Notes under the pieces: model-generated | The model's database searches: none | Told to the model about the DNA's origin: nothing | Seen by the model: only the letters and a program-made list of their open reading frames with translations | Shown: positions 12,073-24,249 of the stretch, piece by piece | Layout: the number at the start of each line of letters is the position of its first letter | How positions within the stretch are numbered: position 1 is the stretch's first letter | Made by a program: the position numbers and the translations under genes | Source of the DNA: Dastarcus helophoroides | Lineage: Eukaryota > Arthropoda > Insecta > Coleoptera > Bothrideridae | DNA length: 64,000 bases | Direction of reading: 5' to 3' | Assembly (NCBI GenBank): GCA_028583605.1 | Contig: CM053330.1 | Span: 24,268,129 to 24,332,128, forward strand

Positions 12073-14326
12073 CAGTAGGGGAGATTGTTGTACCTTGGAA
12101 CATTTTTTTAATATTTGCAGTTCTCACTACTTGAACATTATTTTCTATTGAAGCAATATTTTAATCTCGTCTAGTATATCAGTACCTTGAAGTATACACC
12201 TATAAATATATAAAAATTTGGAAAGTAGATAAGACAAAAATATTTCATTTTCTGTATTTTAATGTTCCGTGGTACAATCGAATCCTGTACCTTGAAACGA
12301 ATAGGCGTGTACCTTAAGACATGAGTTTTCTGGATTTGTTAGGATTTATTATACTCATTGTCAGATAAATATTTATTAAAAAAATAACAGTAAAATTAGA
12401 AAGTTTTTTGCATTGTAATTTTTAAATCAACCTGGAATCATAGCTGGCTTGCAACTCTATCGGACTCCTTTTGGAATTGGTTGAGGAAGTGTCATCACAA
12501 TATCAGACTCCCTAACAAATGGTAAATCTTTTGATATAATTTTTCCAGTGTAACAGGCAGTCAATCCTCTTTTATTAGGAACTAGAACATAGTCGCCAGC
12601 CTCATAATGACCTAATAAAAAATCTTCAGAAAAAATTTCTGACTCGCTGTTATCATTTAACAGCAAATTAACTGATTCATTATCGGTATCACTTTCAAAA
12701 ATATTCTTCTTGACTTTTGATTTTAGATTCCTGTTTAGCGATTTTCTTTGAACTTGATGACCGCTTTTCTTTTCGTTTTTTATTTATTTTACTTCTGCTG
12801 TGTTAGTTACGATACGGATGTCTCCAAATTTCCTTCCTTTTTTTTACGTTTTTCCTGGATGCAGCCTTTGGATATGAAGGAACTATTTGCGGCAAAACTC
12901 AAGAAGTGCTGGTTGTATTAGATGAAGGTGTCCTCTTCACGGGAGTAGATGGCCATATTGTTGAATCTGAAGGTGTCTGTTTGCTAGTTTAGAGTGTGTT
13001 GGGAGTCTGAAGTAATTCATAAGGCCGGTCAGTAACATAGGAAACAACGTAATCCTGCTCTGAGAAAACCCCACGATCAAAAGGGTAAATTCAAGGTTTT
13101 TTAAAACCACTTAAAATATTGCTTGCTGTAAATGTTCGAGGGTAAGCTTGTCCTAGAGCTTTAGCAATATTATAAATTGGAAAGGTTTTACCTGGATTAT
13201 TTCTCAACCACACATCAATAAACTGATCATAGGAGAGATATCCAGCGGCTGAAATTTGTGTGAAGTATAGGGCGAAAATGTTAACAGCACAAGACCCACT
13301 TGTTTTGCTCATTTTACAGCTTGGACTGACAAATGAGTTTCGTAGTTATCGAGAATAAGTAGCACAGGCTCATTTTTTTGACGGTTTCACATGTGATCCA
13401 GTGTTTCAAAAATACTAGGAATAAACCTTCAGTGCTCCATCCAGATCGATTAGCAGCTCCAACCGTTTCAGTAAGAGCTCCAGTGATCATGTAATCTTCA
13501 AACGTACTCTCGGAAAAATCAGTATGGGAGGTATATGAGTCCCTACAGAATTCACTGCAGCAATAAGTGTCACAAGCTGACCACGTTCTGCGGAAGTTAC
13601 ATTCCCAATTTGTTTTTCTACTTTTGGTGCCAACTTGTTTGCAGATATTTGAACAGTTGTTAATGCTGTCACATCAGTATTCCAAATTCTTTCGGGAGGT
13701 ATTGGACAAAAAGTGTTATGAACAGTTTCAAGATTATTAAAAAATGTGTCAACGTTCTTGAAACTAGATGATCTTAATAAACTTGTTGCTTCAGGCCTTC
13801 TCACCGAGATGGTGTTGTTCCGCTTCATAAACGAACGCATCCATTCTTCGCCCGCAATCCTGTTTACCTTCCAGCTAGGAAAACTGTTTTTATTATTTCC
13901 CTCTGCAAACTTGTAGGCCAACACTCTAAGACATTTTTTACTAAGACCATGTATCATTCTGGCCACTGTTTTTACTTAAATTGCCAAAATTGATATCTCT
14001 GCATCAGTACATACTTTTTTTACGTCAAGTTTTGCAGAATAGGTAAATGTTTTTTCTCCTGATTCTCTAAATCGTTTTAAGTGCATCGATAGTGTGGCTA
14101 GGGAAATTTTGTAACATTACATGCTTCTCTTAGTGAAATACCATTGTCGCAAGTAGCTGCTTCTACAGCTCTCTTAGGTAAAACAACATCAACATCTGGC
14201 CTTGTTTTTCCTTGCTTACTTCTAGGCATTTTTAATCCCTGAAAAAAATAATTTTTAAGGTTTTCTTTAATTATTGTTTGTAATTTAAATATTCTTGTAT
14301 CCTGAAACAGTTTCAAGGTACAATGA
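12073..14326 (-). mobile_element. Decayed pogo/Tigger-like DNA transposon
   Basis: Bounded by a short inverted terminal match, TTGTACCTTGGAAC near 12088-12101 and its complement-like form near 14311-14326. The left end begins CAGTAGGGGAG at 12073. The motif GTACCTTGAA recurs at about 12182, 12289 and 12310 as subterminal repeats. It encloses the transposase remnant. Confidence 0.7.
12457..14230 (-). pseudogene. Pogo/Tigger-like DDE_1 transposase remnant
   Basis: Minus strand, N to C. MPRSKQGKTRPD start and helix-turn-helix region (14230-14100). CENP-B-like HTH with KVNRIAGEEWMRSFMKRN (about 13890). DDE_1 core with PPERIWNTDVTALTTVQ and SAERGQLVTLIAAVN (13690-13530). An ILDN-type segment lies near 13360. 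The helical block WLRNNPGKTFPIYNIAKALG is near 13215 and the C-terminal tail at 12666-12457. Several stops and frameshifts (around 13970, 13480, 13320 and 13080) break it. The WNTDVT motif keeps the first Asp but has V-T where relatives have E-T. Confidence 0.85.
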
Positions 14327-14542
14327 CACAATACGTTTGAAGCTACACGAGGATAGGTTAGGTTAAACAGACTTTATTTATCGACAGTACATGATGTATA
14401 TTTGAACAATTGATATACCAAAGTACTTACCAGAATCTGATGCACAAGTACACATACAAAAGTTTCAATTAAATCAACAATATTCAAAGTTATTAGACAC
14501 AATTTCAAATTCGAAATACTTAGTTTCGACACCGGAAATATT

Positions 14543-14839
14543 CATATATATAATACTTCTATATGGCTAGCTCCCTATTCTCTTTGCGAGTTTATTCTGA
14601 CCAAATCCGATAAAGATGGACCATGGGTGATTGGCGGATATTGCGCATGAATGAACGAAATCAAGGAATCGCTACGCTCGGGTTTTGCAGGAGTTTATGT
14701 TTGGCCGTGCACAGCTAACTTTGGCCATGTACAAATGATTTGTAACACCTGCTCATTGCGACTCATCACTGCGTGCGAGAAAGAGAAAACTTTCCCACAA
14801 GAAACGAGGAACTGGCCATATAGAAGTATTACATATATG
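14543..14839. mobile_element. MITE 1 of a tandem pair
   Basis: 297 bp. The ends are inverted copies of CATATATRTAATACTTC followed by TATATGGC; the inner terminal sequence is also similar (AGTTCC-like). No coding capacity and no clear target duplication. Confidence 0.8.
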
Positions 14840-14872
14840 TTGTTCAACATGGAATCCCGGCTGGGTTGCTTT

Positions 14873-15175
14873 CATATATGTAATACTTCTATATGGCGTG
14901 TTGTGTATAATCGCCACTACAAAATGCGTTGTCAAAAAGGTGAGATGAAAGTATATGTCGTACTCTTTGGAGTACAAGCATTCATTCAATTATAGCCGGA
15001 ACAGATGACAAGATGGGCGGGAACACTAATAAATGAATGACAACAAAGATAACTGACGAGAAGCGGGATTAATTAATAAATTCTGTCCTCCATAAAGACA
15101 AACATATATATCCATCGCGTCTTTTGAACACAATCGAAGGTACAAAACACGCCATATAGAAGTATTACATATATG
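14873..15175. mobile_element. MITE 2 with 8-bp target duplication
   Basis: 303 bp with inverted ends of about 35 bp (CATATATGTAATACTTC, then TATATGGCGTGTT). It is flanked by the direct repeat GTTGCTTT at 14865-14872 and 15176-15183. An 8-bp duplication fits a hAT-type or similar transposase acting in trans. Same family as MITE 1, 33 bp away. Confidence 0.85.
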
Positions 15176-15183
15176 GTTGCTTT

Positions 15184-16900
15184 AGTGGTCAAGAGATATG
15201 GCGCTAAATTGGAAATTTGAAAATTTTCGGGCATTTGTTCCATGGTACACTATATTCAAGGAACAACAGTCTCCCCTACATTCCCGGACGACGATGTAAA
15301 TTGTTGGCCGAGGCGTCAAAGTCCGGGAATGTGCTTTTACAACTATGTACACATACTCTTTTTTCTGAAAATTTCGAAATTTCGACTTTAAACTCAAATT
15401 TTCTAAAACATATTTTTTTTAATTGTAATAATTTCTACGGCTAATTTCTTTAATTATTATTTGTTATGAAATGACAATTATTTTCCTTCCTTTATTTTTT
15501 TCCAAATTTTAGCTTAAAACTAAAAATCTAGAGTTTTTGAACAGAAGATTACGTTTAAAGATTATAATTTAAAAAAAAGTAGTTATTTAAAGATTACAGC
15601 CGACATTGTAGAAAAAAACTTCAACATTTAAATGCTAAATTGAAATTTATAAAAATTTAAACTTTAATCTTAAAATTTATAAAAAAAAGCTCGAATTTTC
15701 GATAAAAACTGAAGATTAAACTTTGGATTTGGAGAAAAAAGTTCAAATTTCGGGAAAAAAACCAAAATATATCAAAATTAAATTTAGCCTAATACAAAAT
15801 TTTAGGAAAGATGGGAGACTTTTAAGAAAATTTGTAATTAAAAAAATATTCAATTATCAACTTTAAGCATGGAATTAGGATAAAACATTGTAATTTCTAG
15901 TAGTTGATATCAAAATTTTTTACTCAAAAATTGACAACTTTTTTTTGGAGAATTTTGAAGACTTTTACTTTTGATTCAAAAACTAGACATTTTTAAAGAT
16001 GATGATTTTTCTCTTTCGAATTTTCGACTTTTTCCTAGAAAAAATTAAAAGATCAAAATAGTTTGCAATATTTTCTAGAAAAAGATGAAAGATCAAAAAG
16101 TCCTAATTTAAGTAAAGCAAATTTTTCTTTAAAAAACTGAAAATCTTAAGTTTGAACTAAAAATTTTTATAAAGATCAAGATTCTTTTGTTTTCTTTTTG
16201 TCTGAATATTTTGTTTTGAGCTTAAAATTGTCAAAAAGTTCAATATTTTGAGATTGCAGTCGTATTATATTCGAGAAAAACGCCAATATATGAAAATTAA
16301 AATGTTAACAATTTCCGCCGTAATTACCTAATCTCAGGCATTTATAAAAAATTCTCGAATTTTCGAATTTAAAAAATTCAATTTTACACTCCAAATTTTA
16401 GGGAAAAAATGTGAACTTTTGAGAAAAACTTAAAATTTAGAAAAATAAAATGGGAAAGTTTGGTTTAATACAAAATTTTAGGAAAAAATGTGAGATTTTC
16501 AGGAAAATCTGAAATTATATAAATATCCAATTATCAATCTAAAGCACGGAATACGTATTATAATTTTTTACTTAAAAATTGACAACTTCTGTAAAATTTT
16601 TAATTTGAAAATTATGGTCCTAATTTTGAGAATTCTATTTTGGTTTTTATTTGGAAATTTTTACTTTTGACTCGAAAATTGCTCTTTTCCTAAAAATTAT
16701 TATCTTTTCTTAGTAAATTTCGACTTTTTTTCTAAAGGTTTTAAGTTAAACTGCGAAATTAAAAAAATTAAAAGTTCGAAAAAGGAAAATTTATGTAAAA
16801 ACAGTTAAATTTAAACTAGAAATTTTGATAAAAGTAAGAATTTCTTTCTTTTCTTTTTGCCCAAAATATAAAATAATAAATAATTAGTAAATAATAAATA
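15184..16900. other. AT-rich repeat tract
   Basis: No gene seen. A short less-AT segment runs to about 15340. After about 15480 the sequence is the same degenerate AAATTT/GAAAAA material as 1-3240. Confidence 0.65.
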
Positions 16901-17860
16901 TCGAGTGTAAGCAAGATCATGGTACTACCCCTTATTTTTTCTTTATTTATAAAGATAAAATTTTCAAAATTGTTACACTTGATGTATTTATAAAATGTAA
17001 AATTTTGATATAAAATTTACCTTCCTACTGTTGTCACTTTAAAACTGATACCAACTTTTGATTTTTAAATGGAATATCCTATATATTATTACATTTTTTA
17101 AATCTGCACAATTGTCTGGATACAATACACATTAAATGAGTGATATTTAAATATTTAAACATTTTTTTGGTTCCATTTTATTCTTCGGTCTAGAAGGTCA
17201 ATGACTCATCCTAATTAACGCTAACTAACCACATAAGCACTGCAAGAAAATTAAATTAGGAAAACTTAATCAAGTGTCCTTTTCTCTAAATTTGTTTTCC
17301 ACAGCTATCTTACGTCCTTATTGAATAAATCTTCAAATAAATTGAAACCGAATATTTTGAATTCCTTTGGATGCTACTTCAGTTCTATTGATTTCACAGT
17401 AAAAATAAAAATTTGATTAGGATTGACCATTAATTATACCTTTTGGTGGTACCACAGTATAAATATGGTGCCATTTAAAAAAATGAAAGTTATGACATCA
17501 AATCCATTTTTGTTTACTTTATACCGTGATAAAAGAATAAAATACTTTATTTTTCACGCGGATTTGATTTTTTTAGCCTTAATGTGGTCCATTAGAATTA
17601 GTTAGAATGAGTCATAGCCTTCTAGGTCGAAAAATAAAATCGGACCAAAAAAATATTCGATCCTTTAAAAATCACTTTCGTTAGGTGCACTCTATTTAGA
17701 AAATAGTGCAGGTTTTAAAAATGTAATAATATACAGAGTGTTCCATTTAAAAATTAAAATTTGACATTTCATAAGTACATTCAAGTGAAGTAAGTTTGAA
17801 CATTTTATCTTCATAAATAAAGAAAAAAAAGGGGGTGTACCATGATCTTGTTACACCCGA
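16901..17860. mobile_element. Tc1/mariner-like foldback MITE, 960 bp
   Basis: The left end TCGAGTGTAAGCAAGATCAT and the right end, read inward, TCGGGTGTAACAAGATCAT form imperfect inverted repeats. They extend roughly 200 bp and include the insect-common block TTAAATGGAAYAYYCT. TA flanks both sides (16899-16900 and 17861-17862). The interior has no transposase. Confidence 0.82.
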
Positions 17861-18908
17861 TATCTATGAATTAAAAATCTAAATTTTAAAATGTTCATTA
17901 ATAAATCAAGTTTAAGTTTTCGAATTTTTAAAGTTAATACTCGAAAAGCTTTTCTAAAAATGGTTATTTTTCAGTCAAAATTTGGGTTTTTGCAAAATGA
18001 AAATATCTAAATGAATTTTTAAATATAATTGTATCGTATCTCTGAAGCATACAAATGCAAAATTAATTTGTGAGATATACCATATACCGCTGAAATCGCC
18101 TAACTATACTCTGTTCACCCAACACATATAGTTAGTTATAAAAAAAGTGCGATATTTGAATAAATCGTTTCTATTGGATTTCGTTGAAAATCTCGTATTA
18201 CACCCCAAAACAAGTTTGGTCAGGTCGAATCATTAGTAATGTTGATTTATTTCTTGACTATCGTGTGAAACTGTCTGTTTTTGAGGGGGAGTGACATAAC
18301 TACATCTGTTGGGTAACAATGTAGTTACAAAATTGTTTAGTCATTTGTCTCATCCATGTTAATTTATTCTATGCAATAGATGGGTAATTATGTTGCAATG
18401 CGATACATCGATTTTTTAAACATCGCTTATAAATTAATAAGGTCGAAACTAATAATTTTTGGTCAAAACTTTGAAAATTATAAAACTTACTTAATAATAG
18501 TTGGTCATTACAGAAAAAATATTGAAAAAATTATCACCAAGAAATTAGGGTGAGAATCAGGGGTTGAAATTCTAACTAATTTAAAAAAAATAATCCGGAG
18601 ATAATTCGATCTAAAAGTAATGCAAAATTAGTGAAACAATTAGTTTTTTGAAAAAATGGAGTGTAGTAAGGGGTATCAAATGATACTGAGTCAAATTGAA
18701 TCAGTCGTTGACTCCTAAAAGGGAAATTTCTCTCATCTGCATCATTATGTTTAAAGCGCAGCTAGGCGCAGCCAAAATTTGTAGAACTTTTAAGTCCATA
18801 CTTCATTCAATATAAAAAAAATATGAAAAGGCTAAGGTTTGTTAAAGTAAATATAAAACAAACAAAAATATTAATTTTGCTGATTTTGCTACTCGGATGT
18901 CTGATACC
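17861..18908. other. Unassigned AT-rich interval
   Basis: No gene recognised. A partial inverted pair with TTCACCCAACA near 18116 and TGTTGGGTAAC near 18307 hints at an old small transposon; it is too diverged to bound. Confidence 0.4.
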
Positions 18909-19322
18909 TTTTAACTGATGAGATAATAAGCCTTGTATATACGAATATATACAAGTTTATTGATGCAATTGAAATCCAATTTCATTAGAATCTAATGAAA
19001 ACTAGACTGCAATTGCAAAGTTTACGTAGATGAGGCAAAGCTTAGTATGACGGGTTGCTTCGCAACATCCATAGATACAAACGTCCTCGGTGTGACTTTA
19101 CTTTCATCTAGTTTTGACAAACCAATTAAGTGTTCTATTAGACGTGCTTAAAATTGAAAATATGTACAACCGCAACCATAAACTAGTTTCGGCTTTCCTT
19201 GGCCTCATCAGCATGGTACGGTGGTTGTATACACTTCCAACTTAAAGCCATTAGTCAGTCGTATAAGTATCCAAGAGAGCAAACCTCCATTGGGTGACAT
19301 GTCAAATCTTTTAACTGATGAC
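18909..19322 (-). repeat. Hammerhead-bearing repeat, copy 1
   Basis: About 400 bp, one unit opened between modules X (18923-19120) and Y (19150-19305) and flanked by the overlap CTTTTAACTGATGA at both ends. Module X holds a perfect hairpin, CTTGTATATA-CGAA-TATATACAAG at 18932-18955, and a second palindromic stretch with GCAATTG arms. Module Y holds the ribozyme. The copy at 56498-56970 has the modules in the opposite order. Confidence 0.9.
19161..19234 (-). ncRNA. Minimal type I hammerhead ribozyme, copy 1
   Basis: On the minus strand the order is stem I strand ending ACCAUG, then CUGAUGAG (19211-19204), stem II GGCC / loop AAGGAA / AGCC (one C-A mismatch), GAA, then the self-complementary ACUAGU as a minimal stem III, U17, and the stem I return strand UAUGGU. 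Predicted cleavage is between 19181 and 19180 (GUU site). All invariant core positions (CUGANGA, GAA, A15.1-U16.1) are present. Stem I extends outward with bulges (ACAA/UUGU, CCGU/GCGG). Confidence 0.85.
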
Positions 19323-20580
19323 AAACTCTAAGTCATAACCCGCATGTTATTTTTTAAAATGAAATAATGTTCTACAGTAGGACACTTAATTTGTTCCATA
19401 TGAAATCTCGTTAATATTTCAAATTATCAAGTTTTATGGCAATCGCAAATATACTGAAATTTCACTGTACAATTATTTATTTAAACACCTATTCGTTCTA
19501 AGGGCGGCATCGTGAAATGGGAAAATATATGGGCATTTTAATCAATTGTTCCTTTAAGAATAAGCTTTATTCTTGCTAATTAACCGGTCATTAAGCTATT
19601 TTCCTTAAGTCGAAAATATTCAGTCCTTCTTAGTTTTGGCCAGAAATTACTCAAATTGACCCCCTGTACGATGTATCGATATTTTTTATGCTCTACCAGC
19701 GATGTTGAAACATCTATCTTTTCAAAACATCGAACTATCGTTTGCATTCCTATAAATCTAACAATATTTTCATTGTGATTATTTTTCGATTTATTATTCA
19801 TTTCAAAAGATGAAACAATTTTTATTTTCAGAGAGGTATAATGAAAAATAAGGTTTCTTACTCGTCCATAAATGCTTTTTCCGTACTTGCATGACTTCCC
19901 GTGCTCGGTTGAGCAGTTGAGCCTCACATGTGGGTCTGTCATGCACGCACGGGAAAAGCCCATTTTCCAAACTTATATCACAATGAAATATGGTGGCGGC
20001 AAACCGCGGCTCATGAGCCACATGCGGCTCATTCAAGAGACAATTGCGGCTCTTCAAATTCACCCCAAAAAATAAAAGCAAATGAGGACAGACACGCAGC
20101 ATATAAGCACACCGTGGTCAATTTAACGCGCAACCCTTTTTGAACATCATTTGCAGAATTAGTAAACCAATTATTTTTGTACGTAATAAGAATTCCTAAG
20201 AATTTTTTTCCAAATTTTTCATTTTTTCGCAAGAAAAAACTGAACGAAATAGACAAATTAAACGGGTATATATTGTATTTTTTTAAATGAAACATTTTTG
20301 TGCGAATGGATAGAGAATTACAATTTGTCAACATTTATGGACATTTATTTCATAAAATTCCTCTAATACCCCTTATGTTAACTAGTTTTAGTTGGAGATG
20401 TGTTAGAAGCAATTCATGTTGCATATTCCCCTAAAAAACAGGGGAATTCAAATTAAATGATCCCTATTTTGCGGAAAATTTAAAATTCTTACTACTTCTT
20501 GACAAAATACAAAAAAAATCCAAATCCGTACAGTTTATGTGAGATAAACTTTAGTAAAACTCGCTTGTAAAAATATATAG
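19323..20580. other. Intergenic DNA with a GC-richer hAT-like scrap
   Basis: No gene seen. About 19860-20110 is GC-richer and has repeated CGGCTC/GAGCC blocks (GCGGCTCATGAGCC, TGCGGCTC) of the kind found in hAT-derived repeats. No termini or transposase. Confidence 0.4.
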
Positions 20581-21135
20581 GGTGTTTAATTTAAAAATAT
20601 AAGACTTTGATATGTTTTATGCTTTTTGGACACCCTGGAGGTTATAAAACTAATTTTAAAATGTACCGCCAATCGGTCCTCTTCTATCCCCACAACAAAC
20701 TTTTTTAAAATCAAGTAATTCCGTATCGTATGTCGTGAATAACGCGGTATAAGCTAAATTCGATTTTAAACTGTATATGTATAATTTTGAAACACTACGA
20801 AGTTCCCGTTATAGAAAAAAAAATTAGTAAACAAGCTTTTGGGTTAGTTCTCCAGCTAAATGAGGTAGACAACTAAAAGGAGATACAAATGACAAAAAAT
20901 ATTTTTTTAGAAGTTTCTTTTTTTTAGCAAAATTTCGCTCCCTTAATAGTATGACTCTTCTTGAAAATTTGTAATTTCGTAAGAAATGTCTTGAATAGTT
21001 AAAATGTTTAGAAAATATGTAAATTACGATTACAAATGAAAACTTTGAAAGAACAAATTTATGATGAAAAATTGCCAACACGTATACAGGCTCCGCTATT
21101 AGTGCGTGGACGGAGAATAGCCCCTAAACTGAAGA

Positions 21136-21420
21136 CATTTCAAAATGAAATTTTGTTCAGTGACGTACATCTATAGGGAACATATTAGAAAATTATTTTC
21201 ATTTTATTGTACCAATCATATACAAAGCGTTGATATAAACTTACTTCTTTTTAAATAGAACACCCTGCATATCTTTACATATTTGGATAACACTCTAAAA
21301 ATGTAGCAAAATAATGTAGGGTTTCTGGAGGTTTAGATGGATCGTTTTTCCAATAGAGAATCATAAATCTGAAGACAGGACTCCGATGCAGTAAACACTC
21401 AGTATGATATAGTATTCACC
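21136..21420 (+). repeat. Direct duplication, unit a
   Basis: Matches 21851-22147 in the same orientation, about 715 bp away, sharing AAAATGAAATTTTGT, TTTTCATTTTATTG and CCTGTATAT-like blocks in order. Unclassified repeat. The shared AACACCCTG block recalls common insect repeat ends. Confidence 0.7.
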
Positions 21421-21850
21421 CATTTGCAGCATAAATAATCATTGATAGTTTTTTAGTTTCCATAAACCATTAAAACGTTGTTTTATATTTTTTAATTATA
21501 CAGAGTGATGGATGTTTGTAAATCCAAAAATGGCCTATTATTATTACCTTATATGAAACGAAGATAGAATTCCCTTTTCAAAAATACCATATTACGTGAA
21601 CTTTCTTTTGCTAGGTTTCATGCAAATTACCTTTTAATTTTTTTTTTATGTCTTTGCTAATCACAACTAGGGATTATTTGTAATTATTACTAATTAAATA
21701 AATAGTTGGTAACATTAAATTATAAACAAATTATTAGCATTTTTAAATAGTAATTGAAACTGAGTAGATATTTTACTGGGTGCCCGAAAAATTGACAATT
21801 AAAAATATGTAGTTTGTAGAGTCGTTTACATGAAAACTTTCGGAAGTCTA

Positions 21851-22147
21851 CAGAGATATTAAAATGAAATTTTGTCCAGTAACGTAGATCTATAGGGGCC
21901 ACATTATAAAATTATTTTCATTTTATTGCACTAATCATATACGAAGTGTTGACATAAAATTATTTGTTTTAAACAGAACATCCTGTATATTTTTGCACAT
22001 TTAAATAGCCTCAAAAAAATGCAGCAAAATAATATAAGGTTTATGGGGGTTTTGATATGTTATTTACCTAGTAGACGCTCCTAAATCCGAAGACATGATT
22101 TCGATGCAGCTATTTGTAAAACACTCAGTACAATGTAGTATTATTTT
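21851..22147 (+). repeat. Direct duplication, unit b
   Basis: Second copy of the 21136-21420 repeat, roughly 80 percent similar by eye, ending with the AACACTCAGTA block also found in unit a. Confidence 0.7.
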
Positions 22148-22214
22148 TTTTATGTTCAATCCATTCGTAAAGGATAACCCTATTATGCCTTCAAAACCTG
22201 TGAGTAGGATGCGG

Positions 22215-22690
22215 AAACAAGGATAGATGGCGATGAACCGCCTTCTTAAACAAGGATAGGTGGCAATTTTTGGGGAAAATTCCGTTGGGTAACGAGTTTC
22301 ATAGCTTGGAAGTTCTATAGAAGAAAGAGCCTCCGTAGACAGAAGTCCTCACTTTCTCCTCACTCATAAGCTGGAGCTCACAGGAATTTGTTGTCTCCGA
22401 CTGTCTTGTCTGCGTCAAAAATCTCGCCCTTGGGGGGATCAATCCTATTAGTTCCTGTGAGCATCTCCCATCAAAGTACTTGTAGAAAAGGGATAAATCA
22501 CCAACCATTCACCTGTGCTCTAGTGTTTCGAGAGAATCAAACTCTCGTCATTAATTAGACGAATCGCTCTTCTTTGGATAGAATCCAAAAGAGCTAAAGT
22601 GTACTTTGGAGCTGAACTCTAAACATGAGAACAGTATTCTACTGTTGGCCTAACTTGAGCTTTGTACAGTGTAGCCTACAGAACTATCGA
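22215..22690 (-). pseudogene. Non-LTR (Jockey/CR1-type) ORF2 C-terminal fragment
   Basis: On the minus strand, with frame breaks: LYKAQVRPTVEY, then SIQRRAIRLI, then a frame with MVGDLSLFYKYFDGRCSQEL and KVRTSVYGGSFFYRTSKLW, and finally NGIFP-like residues. These are the conserved post-RT C-terminal blocks of Jockey/CR1-type elements. The RT catalytic region is missing, so it is a typical 5'-truncated dead copy. Confidence 0.8.
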
Positions 22691-22734
22691 CGCCTAGAAA
22701 AGTAATCAGTGCTGATATTTAATGTGAAACAGCT

Positions 22735-23360
22735 GAAAACTAGATAGAAACAACCATAAATGAAAGATACCGAAATGAAATGTACTGAGTATACTTGTCA
22801 TGGAAATAGAAGCTGCACAAATTGCGTACTGATTTTAACCTGATAATTTAAGGTTTAAATCCTTGCAGTAAGTTCACTCAATAAGATGTTAAAACATTTA
22901 CATTTTCAACTACTGTAACTGGTGCTATGGGGATGCAATATAATGAGGAATATTTTTTGGAAAAAGCAAGTGGCATAAGATATATTTATGCTACAAACAG
23001 TTTTGCGGACAAAAGTAGATATGTGCTGAGCTTGAAGACGAACTTTCTGCTTTCTTGCGAAAACTATAACACCAATTATAAAACCAATTCCCTTGGTGTA
23101 CAGTTCTGGTTTTACCAACGATATTTAATTTTTCCTAAAAATTTTGTATTTAAACTTGCAATTTGTACATGTTTTCCTAAAGTTTTTTATTTAGAAAACT
23201 AAAAATTGGACTTTCTATTTTTAGCGTTTTGCCTCAATTTCAATCTTAAAATGTCAACTTTTTTTGAAATGTTCTAATTTAAATTATAAATTTCTACCTT
23301 TTACTTATTATTTCGATATACAACTTTGGAAAATAAATTTCGATTGTAAAATAAACTAAC
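22735..23360. other. Unassigned interval
   Basis: No gene, repeat or structured element recognised. Confidence 0.4.
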
Positions 23361-23364
23361 CTAC

Positions 23365-23525
23365 TTTTTGTCAATTGTCATGAGGTGACGTTTTAAATAA
23401 ATGTAGATATCACGTCATCATATTTTAAAAATTGTTTCAGAAATTGTCAACTTTCATTAATAAAAATTTAAATGTTTCTAAACTGGGTCGCAGAAATGTA
23501 AAATAAAATTAATGAACATATAGAA
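23365..23525 (+). repeat. Interspersed repeat R1, copy 2
   Basis: Plus-strand counterpart of 565-725: ATGAGGTGACGTTTT, an ATTGTTTCAGAAATTG segment, then AAACTGGGTCGCAGAAATGT. It shares its last 60 bp with the pair flanking the non-LTR fragment. Confidence 0.75.
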
Positions 23526-24249
23526 TGTTTTCTAAATATTGACTCAACGCTTGAAATTTTGACTTTTTCTTGAAATTGTAACATATTTTTTTTAATGGCA
23601 AAGACACTTTGATAGTGTTAATAGTAAAATTGATTCAGGAAAAGAGAACCGGTCTTACGAGAAAGTGTTTTATCCTGAAGGAAATTATGAGGTCTGAGCT
23701 TCTGAAATTTTATGTAGGTGTGAGGTCTGGGCACTTCACATTTTATTTACATACCAGGATTTGAAATTTTACTTACACCCTTCAATTTTCAATTCTGCGC
23801 AGACTGCTAAGGGTACTCCGTTCGAACCTCACAAAGAGAAAAACGACTCAAAGGGACATAATTTGGACTTAAAAATTTTTTATAACAAAAAAAAGTTGCA
23901 TTTTTGACGTCTAAAAAAAGTTGTTTCTTATATTCAATGACCAAAAAAGGGGAAGAACAAAGTACAATTTTATTTTTAACAACTAAAAAGATGAAGGTTT
24001 ATTGATATGGTTTACGACTAAAAAAGGCATTTAATATCTTTGACGGCGTAAGAAAAACCCTTCCATATACATATTTGATGACCAACAAAAGAAGATCCAA
24101 CAAGTATTCCGCAAATTTACTAATAACTCCCAAACTCTGAGTCTGACAAATGTTCAAAAATATTGGTCGATGCATTAGGGCTTTGGGCTTTTTCAGGGTA
24201 ATCGTAATGGTTAACTGTTGGTACTTAAGCTACCTACGATCTACTACAC
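23526..24249. other. 3' flank of regucalcin B
   Basis: No gene recognised; AT-rich with scattered less-AT stretches. Confidence 0.4.

Noticed and set aside
14651..14995. Open frames on both strands in the MITE pair
   Set aside because: They run across TIRs and the spacer; no domain and no start context.
18116..18330. Possible TIR pair around CCCAACA/TGTTGGG
   Set aside because: Match of about 20 bp with many mismatches and no target duplication; too weak to call.
19580..20334. Several open frames around the GC-richer hAT-like scrap
   Set aside because: Overlapping frames on both strands, low-complexity, no transposase motif.
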